DNA of 64,000 nt, taken from the NCBI RefSeq assembly GCF_024347655.1, contig NZ_AP025514.1, forward strand, positions 1,488,001 to 1,552,000. Direction: 5' to 3'. This stretch comes from Vibrio toranzoniae. GTDB taxonomy: Bacteria > Pseudomonadota > Gammaproteobacteria > Enterobacterales > Vibrionaceae. Under the pieces are notes generated by a model. That model made no database searches. It was not told the DNA's origin and saw only the letters and a program-made list of their open reading frames with translations. Position numbers and translations under genes: made by a program. Positions within the stretch are counted from its first letter, which is position 1. Each line of letters opens with the position of its first letter. Below, piece by piece: positions 27,537 through 36,508 of the stretch.

Positions 27537-28989
27537 ATTCAGAGCCTTCTGTATTCCAGTCTTTGTATTTACGTTCTAAGGTTTTTCGTGCAACACCAAG
27601 ATCTCTTGCTGCTGCAGACTTATTACCATCATGGAAACTTACCAACTGTTCTATATGGGATTTTTCCACTTCTTTGAGCGTCCAAGTATTTGGGTAGCCC
27701 TCTACGGCGTCTGCGTTATTCAGGTTTGGTACTTCTGCGCCGTGTGACACCGTCACCGAAATGCTGGTTGGTGCAGGGTCGCCATTCACTTCACGCCAAT
27801 AGTGAGCTGGTGGCTTGTCTAACAGAATACAGCGTTCCACTAAATTTTTAAGTTCCCGAATATTCCCCGGCCATTCGTATTCATTCATCGCTAAGATATC
27901 TTCATGTGCCCAGTTTGGAACGGGCATGCCTAGCTCACTCGATAATAGACGGGTGAAGTATGGAACCAGCTCAATCAGATCCGATGGACGCTCTCTGAGC
28001 GGCACGACATCAATCTTCAATACATTCAATCGATAGAAGAGATCGCGACGGAAGTTTCCTTTATCTACCTCTTGTTGAAGGTTACGGTTGGTCGCCGCGA
28101 CGACACGTACATCAACGGCAATTTCTTTCTCACTACCGACCGGACGAATGGTTCTTTGCTCTAATACACGTAAAAGTGCGGCTTGCATTGGCAATGGCAT
28201 TTCACCAATTTCATCAAGGAAAAGTGTGCCGCCGCTTGCCACTCTGAATAAGCCTTCACGATTTTTCTTCGCGCCAGTAAACGCGCCAGAGGTGTGGCCA
28301 AACAATTCGCTTTCGAGAAGTTCTGGAGCAATTGCGCCACAGTTAATTGGCACAAATGGCCCTGTTCGCTTGCTGGCTTCATGCACGCCACGCGCAACTA
28401 ACTCTTTACCCGTGCCCGACTCGCCTTCAATAAGAACCGATGCTCGTGATGGTGCGAACTGGCTGATAAGTAGCTTGAGCTGTTTGGTTTTGTCTGAACT
28501 GCCGATTAGTTCGGTTTTGATATGACGGCTAACATCGCGCTTCAACGCGTATTGCATCCTTTGATCTAGGCGTTTGTCCATGCAGCGCAAAACGGCTTGT
28601 ATCATCTGCTCTAGGTTGAATGGTTTCAGGATGAAGTCAGAAGCGCCAAGCTTGAGTGCCGAGATGGTCATTTCTAAATCGGCATAGCCGGTCATGAAGA
28701 TCACATCGGCTTTTCGGTCACTGTCGTTAAAAGCTTCTTCCCATTCAATACCTGAGCGGCCGGGAAGGTTGATATCGAGAACAATGAGATCGAAGTGTTC
28801 GTTGCAACGCAGAACCTCAGCTTCTTCTACTGAACCTGCGCTCGATACCTTGCCAAAGTACTTACCTAGTGCTTTCTTAAGAATTGCCTGCATCCCAATT
28901 TCATCATCGACAACCAAGACAGAAAATGCTTGATATTGAGTCAATGTGTTTGAGTTGAGATGAGACGCGCTTGAACTAGGTAAAGACAT
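27526..28989 (-). CDS. NtrC-family sigma-54-dependent response regulator
   Basis: A 487-residue activator: receiver domain near 23-140 with phospho-acceptor Asp72 (VLDINLPG), AAA+ domain near 165-395 with Walker A GESGTGKE, the sigma-54-contacting GAFTGA loop, and a Fis-type HTH at the end (NKSAAARDLGVARKTLERKY). I start at ATG 28989; an upstream in-frame TTG would add 22 residues of no known family. No strong ribosome site is visible. It is divergent from tupABC, whose sigma-54 promoter and palindromic upstream sites lie in the shared gap. It likely regulates tupABC, fdh and fdhD, and possibly itself. Confidence 0.93.
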   Translation of the reverse strand: MSLPSSSASHLNSNTLTQYQAFSVLVVDDEIGMQAILKKALGKYFGKVSSAGSVEEAEVLRCNEHFDLIVLDINLPGRSGIEWEEAFNDSDRKADVIFMTGYADLEMTISALKLGASDFILKPFNLEQMIQAVLRCMDKRLDQRMQYALKRDVSRHIKTELIGSSDKTKQLKLLISQFAPSRASVLIEGESGTGKELVARGVHEASKRTGPFVPINCGAIAPELLESELFGHTSGAFTGAKKNREGLFRVASGGTLFLDEIGEMPLPMQAALLRVLEQRTIRPVGSEKEIAVDVRVVAATNRNLQQEVDKGNFRRDLFYRLNVLKIDVVPLRERPSDLIELVPYFTRLLSSELGMPVPNWAHEDILAMNEYEWPGNIRELKNLVERCILLDKPPAHYWREVNGDPAPTSISVTVSHGAEVPNLNNADAVEGYPNTWTLKEVEKSHIEQLVSFHDGNKSAAARDLGVARKTLERKYKDWNTEGSEYAD

Positions 28990-29014
28990 AATGATCAGCC
29001 GATAGGAAAAGTTG

Positions 29015-29122
29015 GGACAGAGTGTACCAATTAACCTTTTGATCAACAGGGTCAACGTGCGACATTTTGTCCTAGCTCATATTTTGATGCATTTTATCGG
29101 GTCAAATGGCGCAGTTTTGTGC
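29015..29122. promoter_or_regulatory. Cluster of three operator-like palindromes between the regulator gene and tupA
   Basis: GGACAGAGTGTAC (29015-29027) and CGACATTTTGTCC (29060-29072) fit GGACA-N3-TGTCC with one or two changes. CGCAGTTTTGTGC, near 29110-29122, is a weaker relative. Centres are about 45 and 50 bp apart and lie about 45-145 bp upstream of the tupA sigma-54 promoter, as expected for an NtrC-type enhancer. The first site is 26 bp from the regulator's own start codon, so it could also mediate autoregulation. Confidence 0.72.
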
Positions 29123-29162
29123 GGAATAACAGCAATTTAATGAAGTCTGATGCACTATTTAT

Positions 29163-29178
29163 TGGCATTAAGCTTGCT
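29163..29178 (+). promoter_or_regulatory. Sigma-54 promoter of tupABC-mobA-mobB/moeA
   Basis: TGGCATTAAGCTTGCT has the -24 GG and -12 GC exactly 10 bp apart, with TTGC intact. It is nearly the same in form as the fdh promoter at 15497. It lies about 115 bp upstream of the tupA start codon. Confidence 0.85.
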
Positions 29179-29290
29179 TGTAATGTGATGATTTCTAATT
29201 ACAAAAATTAGCATCTTATGCACATGCTCTTCTTTGAGCCCTTTAAAAGAAAGCGTGTCATTCATTTATAACAGAATGGACATAATAATA

Positions 29291-30097
29291 ATGAAAGCAA
29301 TTCCCTTAACGATTGCCGCTCTATCTATCGTCAGTTACTCGGCTAGCAGCGCAGAAGACACCACGCATATCAAACTTGCGACAACAACAAGCACATATCA
29401 CTCTGGCCTACTAGACTACTTACTACCTGAATTCGAAAAAGATTCTGGTATTAAAGTAGATGTTCTAGCGGCGGGGACGGGTAAATCTCTTCGCATGGGT
29501 GAAAATGGCGATGTGGATTTGGTGATGACTCACGCGCCAAAGGCTGAAGCAAACTTTGTTGAACAAGGCTATGGCGTTTTACCTCGTAAACTGATGTACA
29601 ACGACTTTGTGATTGTTGGCCCTCAAAGCGATCCGGCAAAAATTGAATCTCAAAAAGCAGTGGCTGATGTGTTCAAAGCGATTGCAACCAACAATCTGAC
29701 GTTTGTGTCTCGTGGTGACGATTCAGGTACGCACAAGAAAGAGATGGGTATTTGGGCACAAACCAAAATGGAACCAAACTTTGGTGGCTACCGCAGTGTT
29801 GGTCAAGGCATGGGCCCTACTCTGAACATGGCGTCTGAAATGCAAGGCTACACCATGACAGACCGTGGCACATGGTTGGCTTACCAAAACAAGCTTGACC
29901 TAAAAGTATTGTTCCAAGGCGACAAGAACCTATTTAACCCTTATCAAGTGATTCTTGTAAACCCTGAGCGTTACCCAAGCATCAACTACCAAGCGGCGAA
30001 GGTATTCAGTGATTGGTTGGTGAACCCTAAAGGTCAGAAACTGATTAACGATTTCAAGCTAAACGGCAAGCAGTTGTTTGTTGCGAGCGCTGAATAG
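29291..30097 (+). CDS. tupA: TupA, periplasmic tungstate-binding protein
   Basis: A 268-residue protein with a signal peptide (cleavage after SSA, near residue 20) and the TupA signature: ATTTSTYHSGLLDYLLPEF, AAGTGKSLRMGENGDVDLVM, then RGDDSGTHKKE and NPYQVILVNP. TupA binds tungstate (and less well molybdate) with high selectivity and hands it to TupB/TupC. The TTTST and GTGK segments supply the anion site. ATG 29291 begins a good signal peptide; an in-frame ATG at 29276 would add five residues. Neither has a strong ribosome site. Confidence 0.9.
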   Translation: MKAIPLTIAALSIVSYSASSAEDTTHIKLATTTSTYHSGLLDYLLPEFEKDSGIKVDVLAAGTGKSLRMGENGDVDLVMTHAPKAEANFVEQGYGVLPRKLMYNDFVIVGPQSDPAKIESQKAVADVFKAIATNNLTFVSRGDDSGTHKKEMGIWAQTKMEPNFGGYRSVGQGMGPTLNMASEMQGYTMTDRGTWLAYQNKLDLKVLFQGDKNLFNPYQVILVNPERYPSINYQAAKVFSDWLVNPKGQKLINDFKLNGKQLFVASAE

Positions 30098-30245
30098 TCG
30101 TCATTGCACTACTCTTACAGGGTGAATATTGAGCTCGCAAAAAATGAATAGCTGACTCACCCTGTTTGACGAATCCCGTGTCAGCTATAACCTAAATATT
30201 AGCATTACCTTTTAAGACTTATTGTCGATTCACACGAGATACTTC

Positions 30246-30944
30246 ATGACCCTATGGCAAACAACGATTGATGCAATGAACCTACTAGTCAGTTTTGACC
30301 ACGAACTGTGGAAAATCGTAGCGGTATCCTTCAGCGTGTCTTTGTCTGCCATTTCTCTGGTGATTGTTCCTGCAATCCTTATGGCTTTCTTATTGGCTTA
30401 CACCGAATTCCCCGGTAAATGGGCACTGCTTTCGGTGATCAACACCTTACAAGCGATACCGACTGTGGTGATTGGCTTGTTGATGTACATGATGCTCTCT
30501 CGCTCTGGCCCTTTAGGTGACTGGCAATTGCTGTTCACTCAAAAGGCGATGATTCTGGGCCAAATGCTGATCTGCTTCCCTATTTTGGTTGCTATGATGC
30601 ACGGCGCGCTTCAAGCCAGTGATCGCCGAGCGGTAGAAACGGCACGTACCCTTGGAGTTTCTACCACTCGAGTTGCGTGTACCTTGATTTGGGAAACTCG
30701 TTTCCCGCTACTTGCAGCTGCCATTGCTGCATTTTCTCGCATCGTAACCGAAGTCGGCTGTTCGATGATGGTCGGCGGCAATATTATGGGAATGACACGA
30801 AATATCCCAACGGCTATTGCAATGGAAAGTCACAAAGGCGCATTCGCACAAGGTGTTGCGCTAGGCATGGTGTTATTAGCATTGGCATTAGCCCTTAACT
30901 TTTTCCTTTCCAGTGTGAGAGGAAAAGGCTATTTAAGAACTTAG
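30246..30944 (+). CDS. tupB: TupB, tungstate ABC transporter permease
   Basis: A 232-residue inner-membrane permease with about five or six helices and an EAA-type loop (VETARTLGVSTTRVACTLIW, near residue 130-150), followed by AFSRIVTEVGCSMMVGGNIMGMTRNIPTAI, which is typical of TupB. I start at ATG 30246, where GAGA precedes; a longer in-frame reading from TTG 30222 lacks a ribosome site. The 148-bp gap after tupA shows no clear terminator. It is in one unit with tupC. Confidence 0.9.
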   Translation: MTLWQTTIDAMNLLVSFDHELWKIVAVSFSVSLSAISLVIVPAILMAFLLAYTEFPGKWALLSVINTLQAIPTVVIGLLMYMMLSRSGPLGDWQLLFTQKAMILGQMLICFPILVAMMHGALQASDRRAVETARTLGVSTTRVACTLIWETRFPLLAAAIAAFSRIVTEVGCSMMVGGNIMGMTRNIPTAIAMESHKGAFAQGVALGMVLLALALALNFFLSSVRGKGYLRT

Positions 30945-30954
30945 GAACGCTGTC

Positions 30955-31674
30955 ATGAGTATAAAAATAACAACGCAGCAAATTTCAATGCGCTATAAAG
31001 AGCGTGTTTTGTTCCATATTCCTGAACTGTCTATCGGCCCAAACGATGCTATTTATCTTAAAGGTGATAACGGTGTTGGCAAAACGACCCTGCTTAAAAT
31101 ATTGTCAGGCTTGCTCAAACCAAGCTCTGGCCGTATTCAGTCCCCGACACAAAGGTGGCAGCATAACCTGTTTCCCAGACTAAAATTTAAAGACATCATC
31201 TATCTCCATCAAACCCCTTACCTATTTGATGGCTCGGTGTACCAAAATGTCGCTTATGGCGTTCGCTTTAACAAACAGAACCAAAAAGATAAGCGAGCTC
31301 AAATAATTAATGCATTGAGAATGGTAGGTTTAGAAACCCTAGCAGACGAGCACATTTCCGTGTTGTCTGGTGGTGAGCGTCAACGCGTAGCAATGGCAAG
31401 AGCTTGGATTCTCAAGCCTTCAATCTTGCTGATGGACGAACCAAGTGCTTCTTTAGACAAAGAATCTATTGAAAGATTGGTGATTATGGCCGAAGATCTT
31501 CTTCAGAGAGGCGCGAGTTTAGTCATTACCAGTCACCAAACCAACGCGTTAACCGATTTGTGTAAGAAGCAGTGGTGGATCAAAGACAATACCTTGACCG
31601 AATCACCGCTTCTGCAAGTAATTAAAAAGAACAAAGCACAAGAGAATATTTATGCTGCTTCCAACGCAAACTAG
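30955..31674 (+). CDS. tupC: TupC, tungstate ABC transporter ATPase
   Basis: A 239-residue ABC ATPase with Walker [12 protein letters not shown] near residue 40, a Q-loop-like [11 protein letters not shown], signature [15 protein letters not shown] and Walker [12 protein letters not shown]. It energises tungstate import with TupB. It starts 10 bp after tupB and overlaps mobA by 23 bp, which ties metal uptake to cofactor assembly in one transcript. Confidence 0.9.
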   Translation: MSIKITTQQISMRYKERVLFHIPELSIGPNDAIYLKGDNGVGKTTLLKILSGLLKPSSGRIQSPTQRWQHNLFPRLKFKDIIYLHQTPYLFDGSVYQNVAYGVRFNKQNQKDKRAQIINALRMVGLETLADEHISVLSGGERQRVAMARAWILKPSILLMDEPSASLDKESIERLVIMAEDLLQRGASLVITSHQTNALTDLCKKQWWIKDNTLTESPLLQVIKKNKAQENIYAASNAN

Positions 31675-32236
31675 TTGGGTTATTTTGGCTGGCGGACAAG
31701 CCAGCCGTATGGGCGGAAAAGATAAAGGACTCGTTGAGCTCAACGGTTCCCCGCTTATTCAATACGTTATAGACAAGCTGTCACAACAAGATGTCAGCAT
31801 CACCATCAATGCCAACCGTAACCTCGACAGTTACCAAGCATTCGCTCCGGTTGTTTCCGATTCGTTCCCTGATTACCCAGGTCCTTTGGGTGGCATTCAC
31901 GCTGGCCTTAAAAACGCGGCAACAGATTGGGTTGGTTTTGTTCCTTGCGACAGCCCTCAAATCAGTGACGACCTTGTCGAGCGTTTTTGCGCTGCGGTAA
32001 AAGAAGACAGCGATATTCTTGTGGCTCATGATGGTGAATATAAACAGCCTGTGTTTACCCTATTTCACAAGCGCGTACTTCCAAAGTTAGAAGCCTTTTT
32101 AGAACGTGGCGACCGCAAGATCATCTTGCTATACAAAGAGTGTGTGACTGAGTACGTCGATTTTAGCGACGCGCCAAACTGCTTTGTAAATCTCAATACG
32201 CCAGAAGAACTCACCCAATTCGGAACGCTTCAATAA
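31652..32236 (+). CDS. mobA: MobA, molybdenum cofactor guanylyltransferase
   Basis: A 194-residue nucleotidyltransferase with the N-terminal GTP-binding motif [22 protein letters not shown] near residue 12 and [10 protein letters not shown] for metal binding. It adds GMP to Mo/W-molybdopterin to form the guanine dinucleotide cofactor that FdhA carries. It starts inside tupC and its stop shares a base with the next start. Length is typical for MobA. Confidence 0.93.
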   Translation: MLLPTQTSWVILAGGQASRMGGKDKGLVELNGSPLIQYVIDKLSQQDVSITINANRNLDSYQAFAPVVSDSFPDYPGPLGGIHAGLKNAATDWVGFVPCDSPQISDDLVERFCAAVKEDSDILVAHDGEYKQPVFTLFHKRVLPKLEAFLERGDRKIILLYKECVTEYVDFSDAPNCFVNLNTPEELTQFGTLQ

Positions 32237-34053
32237 TGAAAGATTCAAAACAACGCCCTAATCTCCCCTTATTGGGTTTTGCTGCCTACAGCGGTACAGG
32301 CAAAACTACCGTACTTGAAGCGTTACTGCCTTTGCTTACCAACGCCGGTTTGAAAGTGGGTGTTCTTAAACATGCTCACCACGATTTCGATGTCGATAAG
32401 CCGGGTAAAGACAGTTACCGCCTACGCAAAGCGGGCGCGAATCAAATGCTGATCGCTTCGCGTAACCGTCACGTGATGATGACAGAAACGCCAGAAGCCG
32501 AAGCAGACTTTGATTATCTGCTGACTCGCTTTGATACCAATACGCTGGATTTGATTTTGGTTGAAGGCTGCAAGAACATCGCCTTCCCTAAGATTGAGCT
32601 TCACCGAGACGAAGTGGGTAAACCTTGGCTTTATCCAAACGACAACAACATTATTGCTATCGCCGCAGACAGCAAAGTTGAATCTGACCTGCCACAAATG
32701 GCGATCAGCGACTTAGAAGCGATTCGTGATTTCATCATCGACTATGCTCAGTCATTCGACCCTGCTTCGAAAACAAGTAAAGTCGCTGCGTGTGCATCGT
32801 CAAAAGACGACGCACCAGTTGTGTGTTGTGACTCTTTCTCTCCAGCCGGCTTAACGGTGACTCAAGGTCAGCAAAAAATTGTTGATAGCATTGACGCACT
32901 AGAGCTTGTTGTATCTGTTGCGTTAGAGCAAGGCTATGGTCGTGTATTAGCTGAAGATGTTATCTCGCCAATCAACGTGCCTCAGAACACAAACTCTGCA
33001 ATGGACGGATACGCCATTCGCAGTGAAGATTTAGATCTGGATAGTTACCAACTGGTTGCTGAAGTAATGGCGGGTCACAGCTACGACAAAACCGTTCAAC
33101 AAGGTGAAGCTGTTAAGATTATGACTGGCGCGCCAATGCCTGAAGGCGTTGATGTGGTTGTTATGCGTGAGCAAGCCGTTCAAGAAGGCGACACAGTTAG
33201 CTTCCCAGACGCGAAAATTTCAGTAGGACAAAATGTCCGTATGGCGGGTGAAGATCTAGAAATCGGCCAGCCTGTCTTTACTCGTGGCACACGAATCGAA
33301 GCACCAGAAATGGGTATGATGGCGTCACTTGGCTTCGGTACCTGCCCTGTTCTGCGCAAAGTGAAAGTGGGTGTATTCTCGACGGGTGATGAAGTTCAAG
33401 CTCCGGGTAGCGAGCAGAAACCAAACTCTATCTACGATTCAAACCGTTTTACTATTATCGGTATGCTTCAGAAGCTAGGTTGTGACATCGTCGATTACGG
33501 CATCATTGAAGATGACGAACAGAAGATGATGGATGTACTGCATTCTGCGTCGTTGGAGACTGACATGGTGTTAACGTCTGGCGGTGTATCTGTTGGTGAT
33601 GCTGACTACATCAAACTCGCGTTAGATAAGTTGGGTGAGATTAACTTCTGGCGTATCAACATGCGTCCGGGGCGACCTCTTGCTTACGGCAAAATTGAAG
33701 ACAAACCTTTCTTCGGTTTACCGGGCAACCCAGTAGCTGTGATGGTGTCGTTCATTAACTTTGTAGAGCCTGCGATTCGTAAGCTTCAAGGTCAAACTAA
33801 CTGGACACCAGTGAAAGCGAACGCGGTTGCGACGGAGCAATTACGTTCTCGCCAAGGTCGTACTGAGTTTAGCCGTGGTGTGTTCTCAATGAACGAATCT
33901 GGTGTGCTTGAAGTAAAAACAACCGGCAAACAAGGTTCAGGTATTCTGAGTTCAATGAGCGAAGCAAATTGCTTGATCGAAATCTCACCAGCGGTTGATA
34001 CGGTGAAGGTTGGCGAAACAGTGACGATTATCCCTCTGCAGGGCCGCGTTTAA
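32236..34053 (+). CDS. moeA: MobB-MoeA fusion: GTP-binding adaptor plus molybdopterin molybdenumtransferase
   Basis: A 605-residue bifunctional protein. Residues about 10-175 are MobB, with Walker A YSGTGKTT (Lys23) and LVEGCKNIAFPKIE; residues about 200-605 are MoeA, with PQNTNSAMDGYAIR, GAPMPEGVDVVVMREQ, the VFSTGDEV and LTSGGVSVGDADY substrate motifs, and FGLPGNPVAVMVSF. MoeA inserts metal into adenylated molybdopterin, and MobB binds GTP and helps MobA. A hinge of about 25 residues rich in Cys/Ser/Asp joins them. E. coli encodes these separately. A perfect 13-bp operator-like palindrome lies within the MoeA part at 33226. Confidence 0.93.
   Translation: MKDSKQRPNLPLLGFAAYSGTGKTTVLEALLPLLTNAGLKVGVLKHAHHDFDVDKPGKDSYRLRKAGANQMLIASRNRHVMMTETPEAEADFDYLLTRFDTNTLDLILVEGCKNIAFPKIELHRDEVGKPWLYPNDNNIIAIAADSKVESDLPQMAISDLEAIRDFIIDYAQSFDPASKTSKVAACASSKDDAPVVCCDSFSPAGLTVTQGQQKIVDSIDALELVVSVALEQGYGRVLAEDVISPINVPQNTNSAMDGYAIRSEDLDLDSYQLVAEVMAGHSYDKTVQQGEAVKIMTGAPMPEGVDVVVMREQAVQEGDTVSFPDAKISVGQNVRMAGEDLEIGQPVFTRGTRIEAPEMGMMASLGFGTCPVLRKVKVGVFSTGDEVQAPGSEQKPNSIYDSNRFTIIGMLQKLGCDIVDYGIIEDDEQKMMDVLHSASLETDMVLTSGGVSVGDADYIKLALDKLGEINFWRINMRPGRPLAYGKIEDKPFFGLPGNPVAVMVSFINFVEPAIRKLQGQTNWTPVKANAVATEQLRSRQGRTEFSRGVFSMNESGVLEVKTTGKQGSGILSSMSEANCLIEISPAVDTVKVGETVTIIPLQGRV
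33226..33238. promoter_or_regulatory. Perfect GGACAAAATGTCC palindrome inside moeA
   Basis: This is the only exact match in the window to the palindrome GGACA-AAA-TGTCC seen upstream of fdh, fdhD and tupA. It encodes G-Q-N-V of MoeA, so it may be chance, or a reservoir or real binding site. There is no visible sigma-54 promoter just downstream. Confidence 0.35.
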
Positions 34054-34174
34054 TTCAAAGCTCAGATAGCGATAAGCGTTAAAACGATAATCTTAAGATT
34101 TCTTACCATTACCTTGAGCCACGTACGGTTTTTATGTAGAGTGCGCGAAAGTAATAATCCTATTGGAGAGCACC

Positions 34175-34441
34175 ATGGCTCGTACCATTCTATATACCTA
34201 TAAAGACGAAGATAAAGAGTTACTGTTTTCTAAACAAGAACACCGCACGATCCAAGAAGCTGTCGCTGCAGCGGAAGGCATCGATATCTCTGAGTATCTT
34301 AAAACTGAGCAACAGCTTGAGTTGATTTCCGATACGAAAGCGGTTCGTAACTACCAGGACAACTACTTCCGCAAGCTTGGCTTTACTAAGCTTACGTTGA
34401 AGCAAAAAGACAACCTTGGTGTTGGTAAAAAGAAGAAGTAA
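34175..34441 (+). CDS. DUF2960 family small protein
   Basis: An 88-residue, charged, soluble protein that begins ARTILYTYKDEDKEL and has EAVAAAEGIDISEYLKTEQQ and a lysine-rich end. I recall this as DUF2960, a small family of Vibrio and relatives with no known role. I start at ATG 34175, which has TTGGAGAG upstream; an in-frame TTG at 34163 lacks such a site. It is a single-gene unit closed by a strong terminator. Confidence 0.8.
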   Translation: MARTILYTYKDEDKELLFSKQEHRTIQEAVAAAEGIDISEYLKTEQQLELISDTKAVRNYQDNYFRKLGFTKLTLKQKDNLGVGKKKK

Positions 34442-34542
34442 GCCCTCTGGCTCTTTTTCTGTTCTCTAGCTTCTAGCTTTTCGTTTGTATTTAAGAACTA
34501 AGAGTTAGTAGCTAAGACTTAAGAAATGAAAACACCAAACCA

Positions 34543-34586
34543 TAAAAAATGCCGCAATCTCTTTCGAGATTGCGGCATTTTTATTT
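34543..34586. terminator. Bidirectional terminator between the DUF2960 gene and nagK
   Basis: A perfect 15-bp stem (AAATGCCGCAATCTC at 34547-34561 with its complement at 34566-34580), TTTC loop, and A/T runs on both sides, between convergent genes. Confidence 0.93.
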
Positions 34587-34617
34587 GTGCTTTTAAATAA
34601 TTTACATCAAATAGATC

Positions 34618-35526
34618 TTACTTGATGTTAAGGAATGCAGCACCACGAACGCCGCCTGAATCACCGTGTTTCGCTTTGATGATCTTAGGACACTTCGCTA
34701 CAGACAACAGGTATTTAGGCACACGCTTTGGCATCTCTTCGTAGATAAGCTCGAAGTTTGAAAGACCGCCGCCCAATGCAACAACATGTGGGTCAAGACC
34801 AGTAAACAGGTTTGCGAAACAGATAGCCAATAGCTCCATGAAACGATCTACGTGCTCAGCCGCTTTTGCTTCACCTTCGTTGTATGCTTGGATGATCTCA
34901 ATCGCTTTCTTCTTCTCACCGAAGTAGTGCTCGTAAATCAACTCAAAGCCACGACCAGATAAGTAGCTGTCTAGACAACCTTTCTTGCCACAACCACAGC
35001 CTAATAGTGGTGCGTTGTCGCCAAGGTGAAACCATGCATCAATAGGAAGGCGCATATGGCCTAGCTCACCTGCAACGTGGTTACGGCCAGAGAACACTTT
35101 ACCTTCGTAAACTAAACCACCACCAAAGCCAGTACCTAGAATTAAGCCAGCAACTGATGGCTCATATTTAAGCTCGTCATCCCACGCTTCTGAAAGCGCA
35201 AAACAGTTTGCGTCGTTCTCGATCTTTACACTACGACCGATCAGCGCTTCTAAATCTTTACGTAGTGGTTTACCTGTTGAAGCTGGTACGTTAACAACCA
35301 GCATTGTGCCGTCGTCTGCGTTTTCCATGCCAGGAAGACCAAGGCCAATTTTGCCTTCGCAAGAGAGTTCGTTATCGTACTTTTTCACCAAATCAGCAAT
35401 GGTTTCAAGCAGTAATTGATAATCTTCCGTTGGCGTTGGTACGCGCTCTGTTGCTACTCGCTCAAGTTTTTCATTGAACGCACCAAACTCAATTTTTGTG
35501 CCGCCAACATCGAAGCCGTAATACAT
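34618..35526 (-). CDS. nagK: NagK, N-acetyl-D-glucosamine kinase (ROK family)
   Basis: A 302-residue ROK sugar kinase with the ATP motif [13 protein letters not shown] at residue 4, the catalytic-loop [20 protein letters not shown], and the ROK zinc site GELGHMRLP...[17 protein letters not shown]. It phosphorylates GlcNAc from cell-wall or chitin turnover. The [18 protein letters not shown] segment is NagK-like rather than glucokinase- or fructokinase-like. It stands alone on the minus strand. Confidence 0.92.
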   Translation of the reverse strand: MYYGFDVGGTKIEFGAFNEKLERVATERVPTPTEDYQLLLETIADLVKKYDNELSCEGKIGLGLPGMENADDGTMLVVNVPASTGKPLRKDLEALIGRSVKIENDANCFALSEAWDDELKYEPSVAGLILGTGFGGGLVYEGKVFSGRNHVAGELGHMRLPIDAWFHLGDNAPLLGCGCGKKGCLDSYLSGRGFELIYEHYFGEKKKAIEIIQAYNEGEAKAAEHVDRFMELLAICFANLFTGLDPHVVALGGGLSNFELIYEEMPKRVPKYLLSVAKCPKIIKAKHGDSGGVRGAAFLNIK

Positions 35527-35689
35527 GAAATCTCTCCAATTTTTCCCTAAATTCGGGCAAACAAATTTTTGTAAATAAAAAACTAAGGAGCATTATCCAT
35601 AACACTCCCCCTACAAACCGTGATAGATAACAAACTTATCTCGTGTTCGAGTCCGTTTGAACAACAAGTCAGCACAAAGCGGTTAAAGG

Positions 35690-36430
35690 TTAGAGTGACT
35701 TCTCATTTTTACCGTGCTCTATGAAAGCGTTCAGACTTGGTTTGGTCGGATCCGACTTATAACGAGTCTTACTCAACATATAGCTTTCACGAAAGGCTTC
35801 AAACCAAAGCTGCAAAGTCTTCGCGCCCTGCTCTTCACCTGCTTGTTTTAATACTAAGCTCGCTACTTCTGCGGTTGAAAGGTGTTGGTCGTTATCAGAC
35901 TTACGCATCATGTATTGAGAAACCGATTCAGGCTCAATCGATAGCACCGGTAAATCTTGCAGGTACTCAGAACGTCTGAAGATACGTCTTGCTTCACGCC
36001 AGCTACCATCGATGAAAATTAGCAGTAGCTTTTTATTCGGGTCACGCATTTGTGGTAAGTCTTGAACCACTCGCGTTTTGTCATCGGTGTAATCTTCAGG
36101 GAACACGATGACAGGCTGATACTTGTCATCTTTGAGTACTTCCAGCATCTCTGTGTTTGGCTCTGTACGATGCCAAAGGTAAACATGACTGTCTTTTACG
36201 GTGTCCACAATCAAACGGCCTGTGTTGCTTGGCTTTAAGATTTCGTTATCAGACAAGATCAACATGGTCGCGACGTTCGTATCTATGTCTGGTTGATGTT
36301 CACAGATACAACTGTCTTGTTTGATTTTGCAGTACTCACATCGCACCACTTTACATCCGCGCGCATTAAACGGTTTGGTAGAAAGTGATAAACGGTGTTG
36401 GTATAAACGGTGGAAAGCGTGGATTCTCAT
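35690..36430 (-). CDS. tapT: DTW-domain protein, probable tRNA-uridine aminocarboxypropyltransferase
   Basis: A 246-residue protein with an N-terminal zinc-binding CEYCKIKQDSCIC motif and the DTW domain: STNGRL-like PSNTGRLI, VIVFPED, IFIDGSWREARRIFRRSEYL (the DxxW core) and STAEVASLVL. E. coli TapT (YfiP) adds an acp group to tRNA position U47 using SAM. Several DTW subgroups exist, so the exact tRNA position is uncertain. I start at ATG 36430; a TTG two codons earlier is unlikely. Confidence 0.82.
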   Translation of the reverse strand: MRIHAFHRLYQHRLSLSTKPFNARGCKVVRCEYCKIKQDSCICEHQPDIDTNVATMLILSDNEILKPSNTGRLIVDTVKDSHVYLWHRTEPNTEMLEVLKDDKYQPVIVFPEDYTDDKTRVVQDLPQMRDPNKKLLLIFIDGSWREARRIFRRSEYLQDLPVLSIEPESVSQYMMRKSDNDQHLSTAEVASLVLKQAGEEQGAKTLQLWFEAFRESYMLSKTRYKSDPTKPSLNAFIEHGKNEKSL

Positions 36431-36508
36431 GGACAATAACGACAGATAGAACTAGAAAAGTGGCACGATTGTACTTACAGTGGCTTGATAATGATAGAAG
36501 GAATTCTT

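Noticed and set aside
28088..28525. Long antisense frame inside the response regulator gene
   Set aside because: The opposite strand codes for an intact AAA+ domain; the antisense frame has no family features.
28990..29055. N-terminal extension of the response regulator from TTG 29055
   Set aside because: It would cover an operator-like site and adds residues unlike any receiver domain; ATG 28989 is simpler.
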